NCBI GenBank assembly: GCA_947503895.1
Contig: CANNFT010000007.1
Coordinates: forward strand, 1-64,000
Source: an uncultured Saccharospirillaceae bacterium
GTDB taxonomy: Bacteria; Pseudomonadota; Gammaproteobacteria; Pseudomonadales; Oceanobacteraceae
Reading direction: 5' to 3'
DNA length: 64,000 nucleotides
Made by a program: the position numbers and the translations under genes. Positions 18,550 through 25,301 of the stretch are shown here, one piece after another (position 1 is the first letter of the stretch; each line of letters opens with the position of its first letter). The notes beneath the pieces were generated by a model. The model had not been told where the DNA came from. It did no database searches and worked only from the letters and a program-made list of their open reading frames with translations.

Positions 18550-18866
18550 AATTATTCTTATTTGAAAGTGGATCACAAAAGAATGTCATATTTCTACCCA
18601 TAGAACCCGGCAATCTTATAGACACTACTACTTATGTCAACATGTCGAACAATAAAACTTTCGACTCCTCATCGGCTGATCAATAATCAAACAAATTAGC
18701 AAAAAGCAAAAGTAACCCCATAAAATGAGTTCACCAATCTATAAAAATAGGGTAGATGTTTAATATACGTAATTATTCACTGGCTGAATACTCAATTTAA
18801 ACGAAGCACTACTGACGATATAATACCCTTAAAATGTAGGCAACTTTAGATTAATAGGTGGTTGAA

Positions 18867-19340
18867 ATGAATAAAATATCGGTTTTTGTGGACGTGCAAA
18901 ACATCTACTACACCACCCGAGAAAAATATCAGCGGCCGTTTAACTACCGCCAGTTTTGGCAAATAATTAAGCACCAAGGCATCATTACTACGGCAAATGC
19001 TTATGCAATTCATCGAGGTGATGATAAACAACTTAAGTTTCAAGATGCCCTTAAGCACATCGGTTTTAACGTGAAATTAAAACCCTACATACAACGCAGT
19101 GACGGTTCTGCAAAAGGAGATTGGGATGTCGGCATTACGATTGATGTGCTTGAAACGGCTCCGCATGTCGACACTGTCATTTTGCTATCAGGTGATGGCG
19201 ACTTCGACTTATTACTCGAAAAAATCAAGCTCAAATATAATATCAATGCTGAAGTGTACGGAGTGCCTGGACTCACCGCAAATTCACTCATCGATTCAGC
19301 TTCGATTTACCATCCGATTGATGAGTCTTTTTTGCTGTAG
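18867..19340 (+). CDS. NYN-domain (LabA/DUF88-type) protein, putative ribonuclease
   Basis: 157 residues. The start at 18867 is chosen over the GTG at 18858 because AGGTGG (18856-18861) sits 5 bases before it. The whole protein is one NYN domain of the PIN-like nuclease superfamily: VFVDVQNIY near the N-terminus (first acidic residue), KGDWDVGITIDVL at about residue 85, and LLSGDGDFDLLL at about 105 carry the conserved Asp residues that bind metal in this family. NYN proteins of this type are thought to cleave RNA; the substrate cannot be told here. It is a single gene, divergent from the rhodanese-led operon and followed by a long non-coding stretch. Confidence 0.88.
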   Translation: MNKISVFVDVQNIYYTTREKYQRPFNYRQFWQIIKHQGIITTANAYAIHRGDDKQLKFQDALKHIGFNVKLKPYIQRSDGSAKGDWDVGITIDVLETAPHVDTVILLSGDGDFDLLLEKIKLKYNINAEVYGVPGLTANSLIDSASIYHPIDESFLL

Positions 19341-19714
19341 CGTCTCGCACATCGCGCAGGCCAAACCATAAAGATCGCTATTTTTAACAGTTCAGGCAGG
19401 TTGATTCGAAGAATAACCAACCTGTCGAATACTTCTATCGCTTCTTGTTGGGTCGTTCATTAGATCAAGGTGAAGGTGATTTAATTTGGTGCAATAAAAT
19501 ATTAACGAACCAAATTGAATCACGCGATCAAGGCACCTTAATGGCTCAACTTGATTAACAATACACAATCACACATTGCTCCGAATATTATTTCCTTAAA
19601 AGCTATTTTGTCTGAATCATGTTTTGGATTTAACGCCAAAAAACCTAAGAGCATAAATTCTCATCCTTATTAAGCCCAATAATATAATTGGCCTCACTAT
19701 TGCTTTATCAGTAT

Positions 19715-19730
19715 TACGAGCATGCTCGTA
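19715..19730. promoter_or_regulatory. Perfect 16-bp palindrome (possible operator)
   Basis: TACGAGCATGCTCGTA reads the same on both strands. It overlaps a TATAAA-like -10 element (19729-19734), so it could be a dimeric repressor site or a hairpin in a transcript. No neighbouring regulator gene identifies a ligand. Confidence 0.4.
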
Positions 19731-19734
19731 TAAA

Positions 19735-19940
19735 GGAACGGCTGAACATACAATCTCATATGTTCTCACTCACAAGTGAACAAAGCCAATGATTGGCTCA
19801 TGTTCAAAAAATGAAAGGGAATAATAAATCGGCGAAGGAAACGCCATACCTGTAGGTTTACAGGTTTAGATTGCAAAACAATAATAACAATATCCAATAA
19901 TCGTATTTCCCATCAGGCCAACCATAGGTTGGCCTATTTT
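19735..19940 (+). ncRNA. Candidate structured non-coding RNA ending in an intrinsic terminator
   Basis: Over about 200 bases without a gene there are successive stem-loops: GAACATA/TATGTTC (19744-19765), AGCCAAT/ATTGGCT (19784-19798), GGCG/CGCC (19831-19845), ACCTGTA/TACAGGT (19848-19865), then a 9-bp stem with a T tract (19915-19940). A TATAAA element lies just upstream (19729-19734), although no good -35 is placed. The arrangement fits a small RNA read on the plus strand. I recognise no known RNA family; it could also be the structured 3' region of the NYN mRNA. Confidence 0.35.
19915..19940 (+). terminator. Intrinsic terminator
   Basis: Perfect 9-bp stem AGGCCAACC / GGTTGGCCT (19915-19923 and 19927-19935) with a three-base ATA loop, followed by ATTTT. 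It points along the plus strand and would end transcripts from the NYN gene or from the candidate RNA before the convergent DUF1722 gene. Confidence 0.7.
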
Positions 19941-20011
19941 ATGTTTTCTAAAAAGCATCCAAGGTTATGTTATGAGTATTAATCGATACGGTAATATCTA
20001 TCACGTATAAA

Positions 20012-20986
20012 TTATTGTGCATCTTTACAGATGTGATACCAGCACATTAAATCGGATAAAGCTGTTGATTCAATTAAATATGCACTTGATCGCTCCATGG
20101 CTCTTTTTTGCGTCATGTCAATAAGTGTTTCTAAGGGTGACGATGCTTTATTTAAACTGGGCTCAGAAACGTATCCCCACATATGTTGAATTGCATTCCT
20201 TATGCCACCTAGCGTAGGTGTTAACCTTAATGCGTTCAACATTGGATTGATCCACATTTCTATCGGTTGCTTACCCATGGCTAATGCCTTTCCAATCGCC
20301 TTGTATTGATTAGGATCACGTGCCAGAACCGAATATTTATGTTGTCGCCACAATACCTGCGCCGTTTTAGGCTTAGGAATGCGTGCACTCTCATCATTGT
20401 CAGTTAATCGGTGATATTCGTTCAGCACTACATGTTTATGACGTTCTGTTAAATCTTGATATGTGGACGATAAGATAAAATCAATTAATCCTTTCGATTG
20501 GCTATTTTCATTTAATTGTTTTAACAATTTAATAAAGGCTTCGTTCATACCGTGTGCATCCATCAATCGAAGATGCAACTCACAGGCAATACTCAAACAC
20601 CTTACCAACACTTCTGCCAACAGCGTATTTATCGGGTGTGGTAACGTATCGGCAGCCTCTAATGTTGAATGGTATTCAAAGGCTGACGTAATACTCTCCA
20701 CCGTGGGTTTAGGTGAATCTACCGCTCCTTGGACGTGCATGGAGCGGATTATAAACGCGCAGTATTCCTTCAGCGTTGAGTGTATGCCTGCCCCATGGAT
20801 GAGGTTCTCGCTGGAAGCCACGTTTGGATAATCGCTGACACCTTTAGTAGCAGCCGTATTTGTGGCGCTCTCAAGCGCGCCAGAAAAATATAGAGATAGA
20901 TCATCCAGTTCAGATAGTAGTGCCAGCGTGCTGTAATACCCCGGGTGCCAGTACTTCAAATACGCTGAAAAATGATCCGACTTCAT
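20012..20986 (-). CDS. DUF1722 (YbgA-like) domain protein
   Basis: 324 residues, no signal peptide or membrane segment. Residues about 205-320 match the DUF1722 pattern known from the E. coli YbgA C-terminus: LWRQHKYSVLARDPNQYKAI near the start of the domain and NAIQHMWGYVSEP further on. The N-terminal 200 residues are not recognised and do not show the DUF523 part usually associated with DUF1722. YbgA-type proteins are often encoded near photolyase genes, but none is seen here. It is alone on the minus strand, divergent from the bufferin precursor gene. The molecular function of the family is not established. Confidence 0.65.
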   Translation of the reverse strand: MKSDHFSAYLKYWHPGYYSTLALLSELDDLSLYFSGALESATNTAATKGVSDYPNVASSENLIHGAGIHSTLKEYCAFIIRSMHVQGAVDSPKPTVESITSAFEYHSTLEAADTLPHPINTLLAEVLVRCLSIACELHLRLMDAHGMNEAFIKLLKQLNENSQSKGLIDFILSSTYQDLTERHKHVVLNEYHRLTDNDESARIPKPKTAQVLWRQHKYSVLARDPNQYKAIGKALAMGKQPIEMWINPMLNALRLTPTLGGIRNAIQHMWGYVSEPSLNKASSPLETLIDMTQKRAMERSSAYLIESTALSDLMCWYHICKDAQ

Positions 20987-21215
20987 ACCCTACCCTCCTC
21001 ATACACTTTAATGCTCAGTCGCCACCTTAATATCATGCATGCCCCCAATGGTTACCATGCCGGGCGAGCACTGTCATACACTCTGCTCCACCGAGCAGAA
21101 TGCCTGCGCCGATTTATTTCTGGTCTACACTCATTACAGTCAAGCTGGACGCCTATGGTATTCAAAATCATTGGCCGCCACTTTCACTATCAACTATTAA
21201 AAGGGATTTCGTGAC

Positions 21216-21665
21216 GTGAATAAACCAATAACGAAGAATATAACGGGTGCCGCATTGGCCATGGCCGCCGCTGGCATGGTGGGCTGTGCCAGCTCTGGAG
21301 GCATGGCAGGAGGTGCAAGTACCGACTTGGTTCACTGTTATGGCGTATCTCAATGTAAAGGGATGAACGACTGCAAATCAGCGGGCAACGCGTGTAAGGG
21401 GCAGTCCGACTGCAAAGGACAAGGATTTGTGGCCATGCCATCTAAATCCTGTGGTGGTATTGGAGGTGAGCAAAAAGACGAGTGGTCTGGCACCGTGGCC
21501 AAAGGAGACCTCATCAAATGCTATGGCGTCAACATGTGTAATGGGCAGAATGATTGTAAATCGGCAGACCATGCCTGCGCAGGTCAAGGCAGCTGCAAGG
21601 GACAAGGATTTGTATTTATGTCGGCGAAGTCTTGCGAGAGTGTTGGCGGTAAAACCACCGGCTAA
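21216..21665 (+). CDS. bufA: Bufferin-type RiPP precursor with two six-Cys modules and a lipobox
   Basis: 149 residues from a GTG start with AAGGGA 11 bases upstream. Residues 1-23 are a signal sequence that ends in MVGC (Cys24), which reads as a lipobox. Two tandem modules follow, each beginning CYGV and containing NDCKSA, CKGQ and GFV. Their Cys residues are at 41, 47, 53, 60, 66, 79 and at 102, 108, 114, 121, 127, 140: identical spacing (6, 6, 7, 6, 13). This matches bufferin (BufA2-like) precursors, whose core cysteines are modified by a DUF692/MNIO enzyme with a DUF2063 partner to give copper-binding peptides in the periplasm. Both partner genes lie downstream on the same strand, but 565 bp away, so the precursor is probably made from its own, stronger transcript. 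The family call is strong; the module duplication and possible lipidation are notable. Confidence 0.85.
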   Translation: MNKPITKNITGAALAMAAAGMVGCASSGGMAGGASTDLVHCYGVSQCKGMNDCKSAGNACKGQSDCKGQGFVAMPSKSCGGIGGEQKDEWSGTVAKGDLIKCYGVNMCNGQNDCKSADHACAGQGSCKGQGFVFMSAKSCESVGGKTTG

Positions 21666-22230
21666 CGATTCGGTGCATACTCAAAATTCTTAAAATTGCG
21701 TCATCCATTTATCGATCTAGGTGAATAAATGGATGATGCTGACGATTGTGTGGTTCTGGTAATGATTATTTCATTCGCCTATTTCCTCTGTAGCGTCCCA
21801 AATGGGTCAATATTTTTAGGCGTGCAAAAATCACCTTGAATCCCGCTGAAAACTCATGTTTTACTCATTTAGTCACGCAGAATCAGAAAATTCAAACGCT
21901 TAAAGATTAAAAAATCATAAGAATTTTCAGTTTTTTAAATTGAGTGACGTAAAACAAGCAATGGCAGCTAAGCATATTTTATATAATGAAGCTGTCCGTT
22001 TAAACCAGTCCGGAAGGCACCGGCCATGAAACTGGCAATCATTACGTAAGCCTATCTACGAGCATCATGACGTAAACCGACAAGGAAGAAGAGAAATTCT
22101 GTTGTCTCAATATAAATGAAAACGAATCTGACGTTGTATTTTATCAGCACCAAAAGATAGAAATTGGAAAGATCCCGTTATCTATTTAATGAGATATGAC
22201 CATTCATTTTTATCAACTACGGGATAACAC
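21666..22230. other. 565-bp spacer between bufferin precursor and its enzymes
   Basis: No credible gene. It contains a 12-bp inverted repeat just after bufA (annotated separately). The rest (about 21750-22230) is AT-rich with a GC-rich patch (about 22000-22030, CCGGAAGGCACCGGCC). It may carry a promoter for the enzyme genes. No known riboswitch or metal-regulator box was recognised. Confidence 0.5.
21701..21736 (+). terminator. Hairpin downstream of bufA
   Basis: Perfect 12-bp inverted repeat TCATCCATTTAT / ATAAATGGATGA with a 12-base loop, 35 bases after the bufA stop codon. There is no T tract, so it may stabilise the precursor mRNA or attenuate read-through into bufBC rather than act as a classic terminator. 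Confidence 0.4.
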
Positions 22231-23076
22231 ATGCAGAAACCGTTTTTAGGATTCGGCTTAGGGCTACGCACCGATCATTTCCAAGATGTGCTTGATCGCG
22301 CACCAACTGTCGATTGGTTTGAAGTCATTTCCGAGAATTTTATGGTCGCAGGTGGTAAACCCAAGTTTTATTTACATGCCATTCGTGAACGCTACCCCCT
22401 TGTCATGCATGGTGTCTCAATGTCCATTGGTTCTGCAGATCCTCTCAATATGGACTATTTAAGTAATTTAAAGGCACTGATTAATGAAGTGCAGCCTGAA
22501 TGGGTATCGGATCATCTTTGCTGGACGGGCATGCAAAAAATGAACTCACATGATCTTTTACCTTTGCCATATACAGATGACGTGATTCAGCATTTAATTG
22601 AGCGAATAAAGTTTGTGCAAGACTACTTAGGCCGTCAAATACTCATTGAGAATGTGAGCAGTTATTTAACATTCTCAGAATCACATCTTACCGAGTGGGA
22701 TTTTCTCAATATCATTGCGGAAGAAGCCGACTGTAATATCTTACTGGATATCAACAACATTTATGTCAGTGCACGCAATCATGGTTTTAAAGCTGAGCAG
22801 TATATTGATGCAATGAACCCTAATCGAATTTGGCAAATACATTTAGCGGGCCATAGCGATTATGGTCAATACGTTATTGATACTCATGATCATGATATCT
22901 CGGAAGCGGTATGGGAGCTTTATCAATACACCGCCAAAAAGATAGGGCCTGTCAGCACCATGATCGAAAGAGATGATCACATTCCTCCATTAGGTGAGCT
23001 TGTTACAGAATTGGATAAAGCACGCTTGCTGACCGCTCCACTTTGGCACCCCCAGCCACACTTGGTGTGTGTATGA
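22231..23076 (+). CDS. bufB: DUF692 / MNIO-family RiPP-modifying oxidase
   Basis: 281 residues, one TIM-barrel domain of the DUF692 (MbnB-like, multinuclear non-heme iron oxidase) family. Family landmarks are visible: GLGLRTDHF near residue 9, WFEVISENFM at about 30, MHGVSMSIGS at about 64, WVSDHLCWTG at about 91, ILIENVSSYLTF at about 138, LLDINNIYVSARNHG at about 173, and IHLAGH (about 205) and MIERDDHIPP (about 247). The His, Asp, Glu and Asn in these motifs are the usual iron ligands. These enzymes oxidise cysteines in peptide precursors; here the substrate should be the Cys-rich peptide at 21216-21665. The gene overlaps bufC by ATGA, so the pair is translationally coupled. Confidence 0.93.
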   Translation: MQKPFLGFGLGLRTDHFQDVLDRAPTVDWFEVISENFMVAGGKPKFYLHAIRERYPLVMHGVSMSIGSADPLNMDYLSNLKALINEVQPEWVSDHLCWTGMQKMNSHDLLPLPYTDDVIQHLIERIKFVQDYLGRQILIENVSSYLTFSESHLTEWDFLNIIAEEADCNILLDINNIYVSARNHGFKAEQYIDAMNPNRIWQIHLAGHSDYGQYVIDTHDHDISEAVWELYQYTAKKIGPVSTMIERDDHIPPLGELVTELDKARLLTAPLWHPQPHLVCV

Positions 23077-23894
23077 GTTCAGATGCATTAGCCGAATTGC
23101 AAAAGCATTTTTTAGCCTATTTACAAGGAAGCGACCAAGTTCAGTTTTCAGATTACATTCTCACCCAAGGGGAAATAAGTGATGAACAGCGATTGGCCAT
23201 CTATCGCAATGCATATCGCATACGATTGAAAGATGTCATTCTGGTCGACCATCCCGTTCTATCGGCCTATATTGGCGATATATGGTTCGATAAAATGACA
23301 GACGAATATATTAATATCCATCCCAGCCAATATTATTCGCTCCGCCAATTTGCTGACCACCTTCCTCAATATCTAAATCATCACGCGCCCTTTCTTGATC
23401 ATCCACAAATCGGTGAACTTGCTCGATTTGAGCGTCTGCTGCTGACAGCCTTTGACGCAGCGGATGCTGAACGAGCGACGACTGAAGAACTAAGTACTTT
23501 ATCACCTACTTTATGGCCAAGCCTCACACTCAGGTTTCATCCTAGTGTCCAGTTATTTCAATCGGAATGGAACGTTCCCTTAATATGGAAAGCCATAAAA
23601 AATGAGCAAGATCCACCAATAGCAATTAAAGAAAAGTGCCACTGGTTAATATGGCGTAACACCGAACGGCTGACGGAATTTCATCGCATAGATGACGTAT
23701 CTTTAACGCTATTTGAGAACTTTAATCAAGGTTATGATCTGGCCTACAATTGCGAGCAAATATTAGCTTTAATGATTGAAGACGATGTCAGTAGCCGGGT
23801 CGTCAGTGATTTGCTGGGCTGGCTAAGCAATGGATTAATTCATGCACTCATACATGAACAAAAACCAGCGAGTTCCAATTTATTACCTGTTTGA
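23073..23894 (+). CDS. bufC: DUF2063 partner protein of the MNIO enzyme
   Basis: 273 residues from the ATG at 23073, chosen because it overlaps the bufB stop as ATGA; an upstream in-frame TTG at 23043 is less likely. The N-terminal 110 residues match the DUF2063 domain (LQKHFLAYLQG, RLAIYRNAYRIRLKDVI, DHPVLSAYIGD, FADHLPQYL). The C-terminal part is a less conserved alpha/beta region. DUF2063 proteins act as partners that present the precursor peptide to DUF692 enzymes (the MbnC-like role). No signal peptide, so it acts in the cytoplasm before export of the peptide. Confidence 0.9.
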   Translation: MSSDALAELQKHFLAYLQGSDQVQFSDYILTQGEISDEQRLAIYRNAYRIRLKDVILVDHPVLSAYIGDIWFDKMTDEYINIHPSQYYSLRQFADHLPQYLNHHAPFLDHPQIGELARFERLLLTAFDAADAERATTEELSTLSPTLWPSLTLRFHPSVQLFQSEWNVPLIWKAIKNEQDPPIAIKEKCHWLIWRNTERLTEFHRIDDVSLTLFENFNQGYDLAYNCEQILALMIEDDVSSRVVSDLLGWLSNGLIHALIHEQKPASSNLLPV

Positions 23895-24011
23895 ATTTCT
23901 ATGAGTTGTATGAACATTTAATAACACATCTTCTATTTATATTCGTTTTTATGCGCTTTGATTCCCGTGCACAACGACAACCAAAGCGCAGTGTTTCATA
24001 TTAATTAACGA

Positions 24012-25289
24012 TTAGATTAACCCCTCTAATCCGCCTGTCCCATGTCCGGTATACCCAAACTGATTGATGTTCACACCCATTAAATTAGCCACCGACACCA
24101 GCATTTTAGTGTGTGCATCGCCATTAAAGTCGAGCATTCGACCACCTTGTACACCCAACGCTTGACCACCGGCTAGCACAAATGGCATGTTTTTATGATC
24201 ATGACGGTTACCGTCACCCAAATCTGATATGGTCAATATCAAGGTATGATCCAACATACTGCCATCTCCTTCGGGACGGCTAGCGAGTTCCTCTATCAAA
24301 TACTTATAGCGCTCTAAATGCCATTGCTTAATGGCAATGAAGTCGCCGGCACCGCCACTGTCGGGTGAGCCGTAATGCGATGCGTCATGGCCATTGATGC
24401 TTTTGCCATTGACGGTGACTCGGGTTGCCGTCACAGGGTGAGACCAAGCTAATGAGATAACATTGGTCATCCCGCATGCAAATGCCATGAGCGAAAGGTC
24501 CATCTGCATTTTTCCGACCGTCTCATAATGTTTTTCTAAGTGATAAGTTTTCGGATAATAGTCCGTAGGACTGACACTAAACCCAGTTGGATTAAACCCA
24601 CTGACATCGCAACTTCCAGAGGTCGATTTAACGCGTTTTTCGACTTCTCGCAGAGACTCTAAATGTGTATCTAGTTTGACCTTCTCGGTGTTGCCTAGTT
24701 TTCCACGAATCGTATTGAGATCAGCCAGTGCCGTGTCCAGTATCGAACCCTTTCGACTATCGTTATTTTCACTATCCGGATTGGCACCCGCAAATATGCG
24801 ATTAAAAGCATTTAAAGGGTTGTCTTCCGTCGTGATACGAGAGCCATTGATGTAAGATCCACCGCCTTGGGTACTTTGGAAATTCGTACACACACCTAAT
24901 TGAAGTGATGAAAACGGCGTTGATGCTGCCATGTTTTTACCAAGATAAACGTCCAGTGAAGTATCACCATTACCGGTCAATACTTTTCGGATGCCCCCCT
25001 CATGCGTCGCACCACCCTCGTACATATTTAGGCCCTTTAAAAAGACCAGTTTATCTTTAACGCTGGCTAATGGTGACGTCATCTCAGGAATCGTGAAGTT
25101 AAACTCACTACCTGATGGATGCCAGCGTTCTGGAATACAACCATCCGAAAGGTAAACAAACATAACACGTTTTATATTGGTGGCCGCTAACGCTGGGCGT
25201 GCCAATAACCCTGCAAAAGGGGCTGCCGCGCCAGCAGCCAATATTGATTCTAAGAACCGGCGGCGACTTTTTAAAAATTCATTTTTCAT
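24012..25289 (-). CDS. DUF1552 protein with Tat signal
   Basis: 425 residues. The N-terminus has a twin-arginine signal (SRRRFLES, then a hydrophobic Ala-rich stretch ending ALAATN), so the folded protein is exported. The rest is a DUF1552 domain (KRVMFVYLSDGCIPERWHP near residue 39, LDTHLESLREVEKRV around 205, SLAWSHPVTATRV around 290, LILTISDLGDGNRHDHKNMP around 350). The fold is related to sulfatase/alkaline-phosphatase-like DUF1501 proteins but the activity is unknown. It lies 12 bp after the DUF1592-type gene; the two families occur together in planctomycetes, myxobacteria and some marine gammaproteobacteria. Confidence 0.9.
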   Translation of the reverse strand: MKNEFLKSRRRFLESILAAGAAAPFAGLLARPALAATNIKRVMFVYLSDGCIPERWHPSGSEFNFTIPEMTSPLASVKDKLVFLKGLNMYEGGATHEGGIRKVLTGNGDTSLDVYLGKNMAASTPFSSLQLGVCTNFQSTQGGGSYINGSRITTEDNPLNAFNRIFAGANPDSENNDSRKGSILDTALADLNTIRGKLGNTEKVKLDTHLESLREVEKRVKSTSGSCDVSGFNPTGFSVSPTDYYPKTYHLEKHYETVGKMQMDLSLMAFACGMTNVISLAWSHPVTATRVTVNGKSINGHDASHYGSPDSGGAGDFIAIKQWHLERYKYLIEELASRPEGDGSMLDHTLILTISDLGDGNRHDHKNMPFVLAGGQALGVQGGRMLDFNGDAHTKMLVSVANLMGVNINQFGYTGHGTGGLEGLI

Positions 25290-25301
25290 AATTGCGTCCT
25301 A

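Larger units (their letters stand above)
19341..20011. other. 670-bp gap between NYN gene and DUF1722 gene
   Basis: No convincing coding sequence. The left half (19341-19690) shows nothing I can name. The right half is rich in inverted repeats, annotated separately: a 16-bp palindrome, four short hairpins and a GC-rich hairpin followed by Ts. Short plus-strand reading frames here lack ribosome-binding sites and protein-like composition. Confidence 0.6.

Noticed and set aside
19831..19865. Cyclic di-GMP or other known riboswitch
   Set aside because: The hairpins do not match the conserved cores I know, and no gene follows on the same strand.
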